From positions 42,189,902 to 42,253,901 of the forward strand of contig OU452198.1 of NCBI GenBank assembly GCA_911728435.2: 64,000 bases of DNA. The letters are read 5' to 3'. The stretch comes from Apoderus coryli (lineage: Eukaryota > Arthropoda > Insecta > Coleoptera > Attelabidae). Below the pieces are notes generated by a model. The model was not told the origin of the DNA, did not search any database, and saw only the letters and a program-made list of their open reading frames with translations. This document shows, one piece after another, positions 13,301 through 24,154 of the stretch (its first letter is position 1; each line of letters starts with the position of its first letter). A program made the translations under genes and the position numbers.

Positions 13301-16300
13301 AATAAATATTCAGTTTTGGAGATACCGTTAAACAGTGTTTTAATTATTACAATCATACTACCCAAATTACCAAAAATTAAATTATTTCCGGAAATTTTTT
13401 GAAGCTTCCTAAAAATATTGAGTGAAAAGAAATTTCCGGAATTAATTTAACATCGAGTGGTATTCGGTAAAACAAATCCACACCAAATTGTGTTTAAAGT
13501 AAAATAAATAATATTTGACAGTCATTTATTTGACTTTCCCGACCCATAGGGAAAATATTGTGAACCCGCTAAAAAAAAATTTGAGGTAAAGACGGATATA
13601 ACCATTTTCAAGTCCCCTGAGACGATTCAAGCCATTTCCAGATGTCTGTATGTGTGCTTTACAGCGATATGTTGCTTTTGATATTTGCCTCATCAAACTT
13701 AATAGAACTAAGGCTTTGAGGAAAATATGAATGTGAACGTCTCCGAATACTTTAATTCAGTTCTTATAATAGCTGTTCTTGGTATCAAATCGTGACTATT
13801 AATTTTAATGAAAATGGTCTCATGATACATGATACATGATATATTCACCTCTTCAAACATAAGTGTTCCTGATACAAGATCGTGATTTTTATAAAATGAA
13901 AATTTAATAGAAAGTTTTAATGTGAACGAACGTCTCCTAATACTTTAATAATTCACCTCTTCAAACTTATGTGTTCCTGGTACCAAATCGTGATTTTTTT
14001 AAGAGACGAAAATTATCTTTGACCCAAATGCAATGTAAATGCAGGAGCAGCGGTCTGAGAATACCAAAATTAGGTATCCTAACAGACGTGATCCATATCA
14101 CAAAACATTTACGGCTACATTTCACAGGCTTAGAACGACAGGGAGCATTTTACCTGAGTTAACGAACGACCGCATCGTCTAAATAATCAAACTGAAGGAA
14201 AATATTGGATTTAGTTTAAGAGGATCCGAAAATAAACACTAGAAGAATGTCAACTCAATTGAAATTACCTTGGGTTTATTTATATTATAATTATTATTTT
14301 TATTTATTTTTTCTTTGGGTTTCAAGTTCTTAAAAACAAGTTTATCGCCTTCATCAGGTCATTCTAACATATGGAATATAATAAAATGGATATAATAAAT
14401 CGACTAACTTTCACACTTCCTTTGCCAATATGATAACGGCAACGAAGCCTTAAAATTGTAAAACCTTTTTGGTTTTAGGCTACCCGTACTACATACAAGC
14501 GTAGCGTACAGACCTCAAAGCACCGCGAATGTTTTCGTATCATACGAGGGTTACCTTTTATATTTCGGGATTTTTATTATTATTATTAGTTCAGACAGTA
14601 AGCGGTGAAACCGATGAGAGTGTCGCCCGATTTGTAAAAAATAAAACGGCTCAGTGTATAAAAACACGATGATCCACTATAACGAGTAGTGGACCATGCA
14701 GCTGCCCCGATCTTTAAGCGTAATGTCCAGTCTGTTCTTAAAACTATTCACTGTTGGCGCTGATACAACCTCCTCCGACATATCATTCCACGCATATACC
14801 ACTCTATTTGATAGAAAGTTTCTTCGAGCGAGCTTGGCGCATCTTTCTTTGCACAATTTCTTGCTGTTACCACGTAGGCTCGGATTTCTATTAAGATGAA
14901 AGAGATCCAAGTTTATTGTGTAATGTCCGCTAAGAACCTTATACGTCTGTATCAAGTCGCCACGACGACGCCTTTCTTGAAGCGTTGTTAAGTTCAAAGC
15001 TCTCCAAAGCCTCAATATCCTTAACAAAATAAGAATATTGGCATATTCCAGGCTCGGCCTGACAAACGACTTATAAAGCTTCAGAACCATGTCATTGGAC
15101 CTTGATCTAAATGCTTTCTGGATCGAATACCACAATTTGTTAGCCTTCCTCACTACCGCCGAGACATGGATTTCCCATTTTAAATCATTGGTAATAATCA
15201 CGCCGAGATCCTTTTGCTGGAGAGTTGGTCTTAATTTGTGTCCACAAAGGGTGTAGGATTAAAGAACAAAAAAAATATTAATCATCGAAAATCACTTTAT
15301 TGTTTTTCAATATTCGACACGAGCCTTTTTTTGAGCGATTGACAAATTGTGTAGGATACAACTCGAACAAATTTTTTTGACAGTCAAATGTTTATGCAAT
15401 ATTGAATGTCTGCTGATCCCATTAATGCCTAAGGTTGTCTCAATCTCTTGATAGGTCACATGACGATCTTGCAATGTCAGTACGTGCACAGCATCAATGG
15501 ATTTCGGAACAACAACTGATTTTGGACGACCTTCACGAAATTCGTCTTGGAGTGAACTACGACCACGATTGAATTCACCATACTATCGATAAACACTGGT
15601 CCTTGATGGAGCTTCATCGCAAAAAATTTAATTAAGTTCATACATGCATTGTTGCTGAGTTAATCCCCGTCGAAAGTCGCACGAAAATGTTCACGATTTT
15701 ATTCCTTATTTGGGACGAGATGAATCTTTTAAGTTATTGTAAACAACACAAATAGCGCTCGTATGTCAAAACGTTCTGAGTACGTATAACCTCAAAAATA
15801 TGCAACTTTACGAGCTGTCAGTTGCCAGATTGCAACACCAGGGTTGCCAAATCCCGAAATATAAAAGGCAACCCTCGCATAGTGTGTGGTTATACATTAT
15901 ACATAGGTACCTATATAATTATAATAATTATTAGTAATGTAATTGTATTATTTCCAATAAACTAACCTAATAAACTAACTACTTTATAAAAAAATTCAAT
16001 AAGAATTGGAATTTAAACCCAGGACCTCCCGCATGCAAAGCTCGCACTCTACCACTGAACTAAAACCCTTATGCGAATTACCTCGACCTTATATATAGAT
16101 ATAAGTACTAGCTACCTAACTGATGAAATTTTAAACGCTATCGTGGAAGAATACATACAGACACACAGACAGAAAGGCTTTCATCTGGAAATAGTCTTAG
16201 TCGACTTCAAAATGCTTATATCCGTGTATATCTCAAATTTTTTTAGCGCGTTGACAACTCTTTTGGTTCTAGTACTTATTTCAGAATCGCAAATCTTGCA

Positions 16301-19300
16301 GGAAAAGCGTCACCAATACGCCTCCTAGGGTTAACGATCCAAGCACGTTTATCATTTGATTAATGCGTACCGATTTTGGCACTGTGCAGAAGACTAAATG
16401 AGGACGCTTTTCGAAGTACGCAACCCGGTATACATAGAGTTTCATAAACAATAACCTTAACATAAAACATGCTTGTACATGATGAATATGTCACAAAGTA
16501 GTTATTACTATATGGGCAGAAAGTCCATGTCAATTTTTTATGAACACAAACATGTATGTGTCTAGCATTCTTTAGTTTTAAAATATTCTGCAATTTTGTA
16601 TTGCAAATTGTTTGGCTTACCTTTCTACACCTTTTTTCCAAGTAGCTATTATAAGTCCTTTGATGATAATATCTACAGGAACATAATCTGCCATTATATC
16701 AGGATTGGTATATATCGATCTCAATATACCTGAAGAAAGTTTCAATAAATTATAGAAGCTCGTTAGTCGGTGTGCACTTTTTTCTAACTTGCCGATGGTA
16801 TATCAACTTGAAAATGCGGGTATATCTAAGGTCCAATTAATATTAGTCATAATCATCTATCGATTTTCAAGTTGATATTCCATGGATATGTTAAAAAACT
16901 TCTAACAGATCTCCAAAAATATCCCTGTAGGTACAGTATATTAAAATATTACCTTTACCAGACGCAACCAAAATGCCAACTGGCCCATTAAAATTATCCA
17001 CCCATCCCGATACCGGTTCTTCTTTGGTTGAAATTACTAAAAATTGATAATAATTATTAATAATTAGTCTACAAATATCACAATATTGTATTATTATTTT
17101 TTGGATTAGGTAGTAGAGGTTGTTATTGGTCAAAAGGCTTTGGCTATTTTTCGGTAAGACCCTTGGGTCTTTGCGCATACTGTGAAAAATATTGTAATTG
17201 CACAGATAATGGATTGCTTCAGAAATTGGAAACAAATCTCGTATCGTGTTGCGCTTGCTGCTTGTCACAACAATGTTACAGTAGTACATTTGAAATTTAA
17301 AATGTTTAGCATATAATGGATTTATTTCTATGGAAATTAGAAAATTTTACAAAAGAAAGTAATAGTATGGATATACCCTTTAAGTTTTAAATACCCATTA
17401 ACACCTAGCGTAACCATATGGTTACAGCTGCAGGGTAGTGTTTAAGATAAAATTTGCCGTTATTTGAACAGTAGGTCTATAGATGGCATTAAAGATCGTT
17501 TATAGATGATCAACCACATGGACTTTCGTTGGTTAAATCATTTCGCTGTTTCGTATTGCTTTGTTAGAACGGTTTTATTTGTGCTGATATTTTTTTTTGC
17601 GAAAAGTGCGATGGAGCCTAGATTTGAGTAAGTATAACTTAGTGCACACCTAAATGTCATTGCGTATAAATATAATAAGTAAATATCTGAGAGAGTGTAT
17701 ATAGGTAGAGAAACAACATTTTAAAAGTTAGATGTATAATTTATGAGACTGTTTATGTCAGCATAACCATATGGTTACCCTAGGCGCTTAAAATACCGTG
17801 ATTTTTTATTTTTGTATATTTAGACGAGAATTTTCTCTCAAAGAAGCATTAGAAATGGTGTATGCTGATGATACAGACATACCTAACCGATATTTTCATC
17901 GAGCCACCAGATTTTGGAGTGATCTCTGACGAAGATTCTAGGGCCGAAGACTGACTTGATTGACAATTTACCTAGATCCCAACTGCGAGCCCCAGCTGAG
18001 CTGAAACTCGCTGATGGCAACAGAATCGGTGGATGCGGCGAAGTACAGGAGAATTAAGAAATGTCCCCATTGTCAAATAAAATGCCAACAGTTACTATGT
18101 CAGGTAAAAAGTTTGAATGTCCCAATATTCAGAAGATCGAATGGGTTGAAGGCGACCTTCTCCCAAATCCAAAGGCGTATTGGAATGCGTGATAAGCAAT
18201 GGTGGTGGTCTCTTTTTACGTAGACTATTGATGTGTGTGTATAAAAAGATGGAAGTTTATCTTAATTAGAATTCCGAAGATTCATCGTTCAAACTTACCT
18301 TAAAACTCATAGTATTCCGCCTGGAGGAGTAGGAAGACCAGATCAATATCCGATCTCATTATCTCTAAAGAGTTTCCTACGGGTTTCGTTATGACGGCAT
18401 AAATCTTTTGGTGGTTTCTGTTCCAAATAAGAAACGAAGATGCATTTCTCATGTTAGAACAATGTGCCAGAAATGCAATGTATTGAATGTTTTGGTATAT
18501 TTCATACTAAATAAAGGATGATTTTGTAATCATATATATGTTTTTATTGTTTCCCAAAACTTCATCACAAACGCCTAGCGTAACCATATGGTTACATCAT
18601 TTTTTAGAAAATTTATTGAAACTATGTTAAAAATATCATAAAAACCTTGCATCTAGGCCTCATATTACTTCAAAAATACAAAAAACACTTTAATTTTCTC
18701 AAAAATTCGTGCCACAAATTGGAATTTTATTTTATAGTTTTAAAAGTAGAAGTTCTATAGATTTTAATGAGATTTTGTCAATACACAAAATACAGGTTTT
18801 TTACACCGGATAAGGACTACCTTCAGATACACGTAGTGACTATTGTGATCTTGCCTGTCGCAAGGAGAAACTGGATATGGACACTTCATAAACATTAAAA
18901 TACTAGATCCAAGGTCAACATTCCATGAAATTGTACTACTTATAGCTGAAAATTTGTATTTGGATTTTTATCGAAATCGGGCGGCTGTTCGTTTAGGAAA
19001 TATCTAATATCAGCCGCTTTTCTTTAGAAAAATGAGAGAGGGAATTTGTGATTTTCAAACATTAAACTTTACTAAAAATTAATTTCATCTATTTTCTCAC
19101 CAATTGATGGCCGCATAATAAGAGCGGGAATTTCACCATCACACAGATCCTGAATCACATGCTCTGCCAAACCTTTAGTAAATGTGTACGTGTTTGGTAA
19201 TGGATCAATGTATTTTGGTGTTAAAATATTTAGAGTATTGCTGTCCACGTTTTCAGCAAAATCAATGGTTTTTCGCCAGTCTGCGTGCGCTGGGTATATT

Positions 19301-22131
19301 TGTTCCCGAATTACCTTAAAAATGTTTAATATTAGTCATTAATGGCATTTAAAAGTGTTGATACTTTTATGACAAACTAATATCTGAGTACTGCACTATA
19401 TCTACACTTTCCAATTTTTTGAGACTGAGATAAATTTCCAGGAATATATTTATGAAGAGGTAGTTAGTTAGTAGTATTCTACCTAAACATCATGGCTTTT
19501 TGTTTGAAGATCACCGATAATTCAGTACAATGAAGTGAGTCGTAAATACAGTGACAATTTGACACAATATGACAAATAACATTACTCGGGATTCACCGCC
19601 TACTAGAAATTAAAATTACTTCTAATTTTTTTTCCAATTTCCTAAGTTGTGAATATTGAAGTGAGTGTAGTTGGAAATTCGTAACAATATAGTCCTCTAT
19701 ACGATACTATAGTAATTAATAAACTTACCTTTCTATCCGAATTACAATAGGTAGTTGACAAATGCGCTAACACTTCTAAATGTTTCATTTCTTTGGCTAA
19801 ATTAACTACTTCTCTTGTACCTCTTGTATTCATTAGAGTTGCTTCACGTAATGGATCATCGAATCGAACTGAAGCAGCTGCATGGAAGATTATTTGAACT
19901 TCATCAATTAATTGTTGTCTATCGGTGTCAGATAAACCTAGAACAATATTAGGATAACGTATAACTTATGGAAAATGTATAAAAGTAAGGTTTAAAACCC
20001 GTTAGTTACCAGCGTCCCTTTCATGGGGCATCTATATTTTAAATATATGTTTGGAGGGCAATGATCTTGTTCTGACTTGCAATCCAACCGAACCATCAAT
20101 GGAAGCAAATCAGGCATGCATGCCAGTTGATTTTGTTGAAAACTGTTTTTGACGAAACGTTATTGATGTAACGGGTGGGCAAATTTGAGGTTAGGAAGTA
20201 AATTGGCTGTCAAATGATGAAATGTAAAGAATAGAACTGTCATCCTTCGACATTTATTTAGTTAAAAGTTGGGAAACTTTAACCATGGAACGCTAGACTC
20301 TTGAACAAAGAATTTTAATTTAATTCCTGGAACATAAATTGGGCGTCACCAGAGGCACTTTGCGCAACATTTTGCATAAAGAGCTTCATCTTCAAGCTTA
20401 TAAAGTTCAACTCGTTTAGGAATTAAAGCCGGCCGACCATTGTTCGCGTGGAACGTTTGTGAATTGGCAGTCTGAAAACTCAACGAAAACAACGCATTTT
20501 CCAACAACATCATCTTTAGTGATGAGGCCCATTTTCAATTAGACAGTTATGTAAACAAACAAAATTGTCGCATATGGGGCACACAAAATCCACCAATAGT
20601 CCTCGAAAAACCATTACATCCAAAGAAAGTGACCGTATGGTGCGGTTTGTGGTTAGGCGGCATCATCGGTCCGTATTTTATCGAAAATAAGCAAGGAAAC
20701 GCCGTCATCGTGAATTCTCTGCTCTACCAAACCATGGTAACCGATTTTTTGTGGCCATAATTGGCTAATGTTGACATCAGTGACCTTTGGTTTCAGCAAA
20801 ACGGCAACAATTCAGTTATTGCATGAGAAATTTCCCGGTTGCGTAGTTTCTCGATTTGGAGATGTCAATTGGCCGCCTCGTTCTTGTGATTAAACGCCAC
20901 TGAATTATTTTCTCTGGGGCCATAGATAGGCCTATTCCTCGACACACCCTGTATTAATGACTTTTAAGTATCACCACGCCATACAGAATAGGTATTTATG
21001 TACCAAGGGCATTACGGGGACTATAATGCCCCGAAGGCGGAAATAGCCCGAGGGCCTCTGGCCGGAGGGATAGGTTCCGGTCTGATGGGCATAGTCTAGT
21101 AAAGCCCGTGATGCATACAATGCTTTATGTTTTACTCAACAAATTGTTTTTCATCAATTATTTATATTTATTAGCATTATAAAAAAATAAGGTACTCCTG
21201 TGCTTGTATACTTATGTATTTATTTAGTAACTTTTGGTATTTATTTCAAAATTGATTTTGTCGTGTCTGTCAGTCAGCACTAATTAATTGCTAAAAATGG
21301 AACAAATTCCACAAAATATTGGAGAAAATGCCGCAAGAGCTACGGAAAACCTTTTGCCTTTAAAATCAAGACAATCCTATGATAGAGAATATTTGTTATA
21401 TGGAAGGATAAGAATGCAATTCCTCATATTAATGAGACTGTTTTAAGGGCATACTTCCAGGAACTAGTAAGTTATTGGTTTCACTTTAATACATGAATTT
21501 AAGCAATTTTATTAATTGTAGTCAGAAAAATTCACCCATAACTCACTATGGACCAAGTATTCTATTCTTAGATCTACATTGAACGTTCATGACAATTTCG
21601 CAATTTATATCGAAAAAATCAAAAAATTAAAGCTAAAGAAAATAAGTGTAAAAAAAAAATGTTGCGTCTTAATTATATAACGGTTGTTGCAATTCTCATT
21701 GCCAATTGGTGATGTATCAGTGGAGGAAAATATGACTTACCTAAATTTAATTCCATAACATCCCCTATTACTGGTATGATCTTCTTGAAGTTTTCTGGAT
21801 ATTCCGTTCTTAAAAGATCAAAAAGCTAAAAAATTAAAAAAAAAACCTAAAATATCTATAATACTCGTATACTAGGTCAGCGTAAATATTTACGCTGACT
21901 AGGTGCTGTGATTACCGGTAAGTCAGTGATAGCTTTAATTCTTTCCTCCGGTGATTTGTTTTTTTTCGTTCGGATTAATACGTAAATATTTCTTATTTGT
22001 GGACAACTTCTTAACAGTTTTTCTATCAAGACTTTCCCCATAAATCCACTTCCGCCTGTGATGAAGATAGTTTTTGATGCATAATATTCTGGAATCGTAG
22101 GAACATCATCTTCAGTAGAAATTCTAGTCAT
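7181..22131 (-). CDS. Fatty acyl-CoA reductase, copy B (complete, ten coding exons)
   Basis: NADPH-dependent reduction of fatty acyl-CoA to fatty alcohol, used in insects for waxes, cuticular hydrocarbons or pheromones. Exons: 22131-21916, 21825-21741, 19937-19729, 19314-19101, 17036-16953, 16729-16621, 11150-11062, 8555-8393, 8256-8002 and 7307-7181. They total 1551 nt (516 residues plus stop), the usual length for insect FARs. Every junction is GT/AG and in phase, with no internal stop. Residues 25-32 are the TGxxGxxG nucleotide-binding motif. Tyr213 and Lys217 form the catalytic YxxxK in TYTFTKGLAE. MRPSI and GWVDNFNGP follow. The C-terminal sterile/FAR_C domain covers about 390-475 and a membrane segment about 480-505. 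Introns hold mariner, LINE and piggyBac relics. The substrate cannot be predicted from sequence. Confidence 0.95.
8677..10893. mobile_element. DD41D mariner-like transposon with TIRs of about 520 bp
   Basis: Ends CAGGGTGATTCATTATGGTT and its complement, bounded by TA. The inverted arms (8677 to about 9230 and about 10380 to 10893) remain closely similar. It lies in FAR-B intron 7 (between exons 7 and 8). It encloses a broken transposase gene at 9288-10291. Related scraps occur at 13990-14275 and 26875-27060. Confidence 0.9.
9288..10291 (+). pseudogene. Broken DD41D mariner-type transposase
   Basis: Starts ATGAGTTTTTCAATTGAAGA (MSFSIEEYV) and goes through several frame changes: the N-terminal helix-turn-helix, then STRRIPTQLALPRTTVWRLL and HPGDRERRLLFCNW (9500-9700). 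A deletion removes the first catalytic Asp region (about 9700-9760). The intact C-terminal half (9938-10291) has YQHDGAPAH and SPDLNPLDYFLWG. The second and third Asp are separated by 41 residues. It cannot encode an active enzyme. Confidence 0.85.
11430..12475 (-). mobile_element. Jockey/CR1-like LINE, 3' third
   Basis: Read on the minus strand from 12424: HCLKLNPDKSVGILFGRR and FRTVVRNLGLLMDQNLGY, then after a frame break LSQLNYCDVIYAPC, SRLQKLQNSCLRLIFG and RRYYHSICRFHKIL, ending in a stop near 11684. These are the thumb and C-terminal segments of a Jockey/CR1-like reverse transcriptase. The 3' tail at 11430-11460 contains (TTA)n repeats. The LINE at 43858 has the same HCLKLNPxKSV segment. 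Confidence 0.8.
12480..13960. other. FAR-B intron sequence with tandem and dispersed repeats
   Basis: A near-duplicate pair (GTGGCAACC...GCCACACTGTATATAT) lies at about 12886-12980. A minus-strand open frame at 12577-12834 is unrecognised. 13525-13650 is another copy of the hairpin-ended repeat. Short direct repeats containing GATACAAGATCGTGATTTTT and similar follow at 13790-14000. Confidence 0.5.
13990..14275 (+). mobile_element. Fragment of the DD41D mariner family
   Basis: Matches the 5' part of the transposase at 9325-9560 (shared strings such as GACGT(C/G)ATCCATATCACAA and ACATTTCACAGGCTTAGAACG), with different substitutions. Only the N-terminal region is present, without TIRs. Confidence 0.75.
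14543..15882 (-). mobile_element. Mariner element (CGAGGGTT TIRs) interrupted by a LINE
   Basis: Inverted ends CGAGGGTTACCTTTTATATT (14545) and complement AATATAAAAGGCAACCCTCG (ending 15876). Between 15250 and 15600 the minus strand encodes a transposase N-terminus: DRHVTYQEIETTLGI, VKKICS and SIAQKKARVEY. This is the helix-turn-helix region of SETMAR-like mariners. The DDE domain is absent, and a LINE fragment lies at 14574-15240. Confidence 0.8.
14574..15240 (-). mobile_element. CR1-like LINE 3' fragment nested in mariner
   Basis: Minus-strand frame 15201-14677 reads VIITNDLKWEIHVSAVVRKA, NKLWYSIQKAF and LYKSFVRPSLEYA, and ends in VNSFKNRLD. This is the C-terminal part of a CR1-type reverse transcriptase. 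Part of the middle is deleted. The 3' tail is the (TTA)n at 14574-14592, directly next to the mariner TIR. Confidence 0.85.
16002..16072 (-). pseudogene. tRNA-Ala(UGC)-like sequence, decayed
   Basis: The minus strand carries A-box-like TAGTTCAGTGGTAGAG, a TTTGCAT anticodon loop and B-box-like GGTTTAAATTC in tRNA order and spacing. The anticodon and T stems have mismatches, and the linker before the D stem is too long. It is a tRNA pseudogene or the head of a SINE, not a working tRNA. Confidence 0.55.
16170..16270. repeat. Copy of the dispersed hairpin-ended repeat
   Basis: Contains TCATCTGGAAATAGTC, TATATCCGTGTATATCTCAA and TTTTTTTAGCGCGTTG. This is the same order of blocks as at 13525-13650, 22430-22535 and 56583-56695. 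The terminal hairpin is lost here. Confidence 0.6.
17402..18626 (+). mobile_element. piggyBac-like transposon relic
   Basis: Left end CACCTAGCGTAACCATATGG directly after TTAA (17398-17401), the piggyBac target. Inside are the start MEPRFE followed by a donor (about 17611-17630), an intron, and EPPDFGVISDEDSRAED (about 17893-17950), typical of the acidic piggyBac N-terminus. The core is deleted, and C-terminal Cys-rich segments RRCISHVRTMCQKCNV follow near 18430-18490. TAACCATATGGTTA occurs three times (17410, 17763, 18580). The right end is uncertain. It lies in FAR-B intron 4. Confidence 0.8.
18640..19080. other. Intron sequence
   Basis: FAR-B intron 4 between the piggyBac relic and the catalytic exon. 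AT-rich; nothing recognisable. Confidence 0.4.
19101..19314 (-). CDS. FAR-B catalytic exon (YxxxK)
   Basis: Fourth coding exon, starting VIREQIYPAHADWRKTIDFAE and ending in MRPSI. It holds the catalytic tyrosine and lysine (Y213, K217) within NTYTFTKGLAEHV. Acceptor AG at 19315-19316, donor GTGAGA after 19101. The last codon is split (G|TA) and completed by exon 5 at 17036. No lesion is seen, so the active site is predicted functional. Confidence 0.93.
20280..20945 (+). pseudogene. Mariner-type transposase fossil
   Basis: Plus-strand frames give NNIIFSDEAHFQLDSYVNKQ and NCRIWGTQNP, then VTVWCGLWLGGIIGPYF, LWFQQNGN and NWPPRS, with several stops and frameshifts. In QQNG the second catalytic Asp is Asn. 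It sits in FAR-B intron 2 and is absent from FAR-A, so it inserted after the duplication or was lost from copy A. Confidence 0.8.
20946..21740. other. FAR-B intron 2 remainder
   Basis: 20985-21130 holds a GC-richer unidentified piece. 21130-21600 contains no recognisable coding sequence. 21600-21740 is again homologous to FAR-A (1160-1358). Confidence 0.4.
21876..21899. repeat. 24-bp perfect palindrome near the FAR-B intron 1 donor
   Basis: GTCAGCGTAAAT and its exact complement meet at a TA-rich centre, 16 nt inside intron 1. The FAR-A counterpart (1493-1516) has one mismatch. Confidence 0.85.
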
Positions 22132-22186
22132 TTTACTGAAGAGTTTTTTATGGATTTTACCAGTAAACTCAAGCTGGTTGTTGAAT
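21916..22186 (-). CDS. FAR-B first coding exon with 55-nt leader
   Basis: The exon begins after the acceptor TTTTGCAG (AG at 22187-22188), has 55 nt of leader, then ATG at 22131-22129 and 72 codons. The donor CCG|GTAATC at 21916 joins in phase 0 to CTT TTT GAT of exon 2, giving ITDLPLFDLL as in other FARs. Reading past the donor gives 12 further codons that do not match the family, which supports this splice site. A 24-bp perfect palindrome lies 16 nt into the intron. Confidence 0.9.
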
Positions 22187-22318
22187 CTGCAAAATATAAA
22201 TTTTTATTCAAATAAGACTTGAGCTTTTTAAATCACAGTGTCTGCTCATCAATTTTTAGGTATTTAGCTATGTCATTGAGACCTTTTAGTCACTGGTTTG
22301 GGTTTAATCTTCTCGTTC

Positions 22319-22535
22319 AGTGGCGCAACGAGGGGGACTATAGAGGGGGCTTAAGCAACCCTCCCCCCCAAGCTCACTGGTTAAAGCGTTTGGGCGCTAT
22401 CGTGGAAAAATAAAAGAGACACACGAGACAGACAGACTTCCATTTGAAGGGAACTTCAAAATGGTTATATCCGTCTTTATATCAAAATTTTTTTTTGGCG
22501 CGTTCACAATACTTTCCCTGTGCGGGAAAGTAAAA
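22319..22535. repeat. hAT end and hairpin-ended repeat (FAR-B copy)
   Basis: Starts CAGTGGCGCAACGAGGGGGA, matching 1940. Then come TTCAAAATGGTTATATCCGT and GGCGCGTTCACAATACTTTC, and a hairpin ACTTTCCC-TGTGC-GGGAAAGT at 22511-22531, the clearest copy of this terminus in the window. Confidence 0.65.
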
Positions 22536-22539
22536 AACA

Positions 22540-23500
22540 TAGCAGAAATATTACATATATAACCTATGAAATAAAAAAACTTGCTTACATAGGCGTCCGT
22601 AAATAGTGGAAAAGGGGTCAAAGTACAAAAATATGTTCTATATCAACTTATTCGAAATATGGTATAATTTTTCATAGTTGTGATAGAATATAACCTAAAA
22701 AATGTCACATAAATATAGAAGAATTTACAAATACACTATTTGTAATAAATAAAAAGGGGTAAACAAATATATATTCCCCAAACATATACCAGAAAAATTG
22801 CCTAATTATATATAGTTTTGATATAAAATAACCTACCAAATGCAGCACATAAAAACTTAAATAATAGAAAAAAGGGTCAAAAAAATTAGATTGTAAAAAT
22901 GATATATTTAGCCTTTTAAGTAGTTGAATTGGTTTAAAAAATAGACGACAAAAAAAATATGTACTATAAGCGTCCTTGAAAAAAATAGCTGTGACTACAA
23001 TAAATAAAATATTTTATTTGGAAATATAGCTTCGCACCATGAGTCTTATGAGAAGGTTAAATGACATAAAGGTCACAAAATTAATACACAAACCAATTTG
23101 TTAACGCGCGATTATCTTGAATTATGTTTCTGTAGCTGCAAGGCAGAAGCTGATATGTCGGTTTTTATTACTTTACAGGACGACCGTTTTACATTCGAAG
23201 CGTATCATACTGTAATTGTCTCTGCATGTTTCTTTTTAGTAAATATATTTATTTTGTTATATGAAACTCGTAACTATATAATAGTAAAAATAGCTTTAAA
23301 CGAAACCAATTTTTGCATTTTTGCCACAAAAAAAGGTGACACATCAAGTTTTTTTCACCTCATGAGCTCAGGTATCCTTTTGCGACATAATATCTAATTA
23401 AGGTTGGTAAAATATATTCTTCGAAACGCTTAATTATCAAAATACATCAACCTAATTATCATTATCAGGCTAGCGTGAACCCGATGTTTAAAAATAAACT
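22540..23500. other. AT-rich FAR-B upstream intron
   Basis: Short repeats of the form AACCTA(A/C)(A/C)AAATG at 22680-22860. A 99-codon open stretch at 23098-23397 has no Met start and no recognisable family. No gene called. Confidence 0.4.
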
Positions 23501-23558
23501 TGACCCAACCACAAGTTAATAGTTAAACGGGAAGAATTTTCTAATGATAGGTACTCAC

Positions 23559-23615
23559 GTTTAGATGAAAGTACCTCCAAGAACACTGTCCTAAAAAACT
23601 AAGTAAATAAATAAT
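23559..23615 (-). promoter_or_regulatory. Probable non-coding 5' leader exon of FAR-B
   Basis: Counterpart of 2813-2870. The donor AAAC|GTGAGT ends the exon at 23559, and the segment containing GGACAGTGTTCTTGGAGG is nearly unchanged between copies. It would splice to the acceptor before 22186. The transcription start is not defined by any visible core promoter element. Confidence 0.45.
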
Positions 23616-24154
23616 TGAATGTAGAAACAATCACTAACTTATTGTTACTAATAAACCAAACTATTCCGCATACGAAATGAAGACAATGAATGTCCAATAT
23701 TATTTGGAATTTAGGTATACTTTATTTTATATTTCGAATAAATTATATTGAATTTACATTAAATTTGAATTAAACAAAAAAATAATACACTATAGGTATT
23801 ATGTTAAATAAAGCGGAAGGTAAAAGGTTAATATTGATATTATTGTGTATGGTTAAAAAAATGTAGAGCAATATATGTAGGTACGTACGATTTCCTTTAA
23901 AAAAAAAAAGGCTATCTAAGTGCTTATTCACCTATTTACATAATTATGTACTTCCATATCAGTTATGGACTTAATTACTTCAGTTTATTGGCTTGTAAAA
24001 TTTATGCAACATTTTAAATTAGTAGAATTTAATTGTGCGTCTAATTTCATAACTAAATACGACTTACTACAGGATTTCGTAGGAACGAGGACGATTTAGA
24101 AACATTAACTTTGCAAAAATGCAACGTTTCGCGACTTTATTACCGCCTCCTCAG

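Noticed and set aside
16002..16072. Functional tRNA-Ala
   Set aside because: Box A, anticodon and box B are recognisable, but stem mismatches and an over-long linker argue for a pseudogene or SINE head.
23098..23397. 99-codon plus-strand open frame upstream of FAR-B
   Set aside because: Starts at TTG, has no recognisable motif, and lies in a leader intron of the duplicated FAR block.
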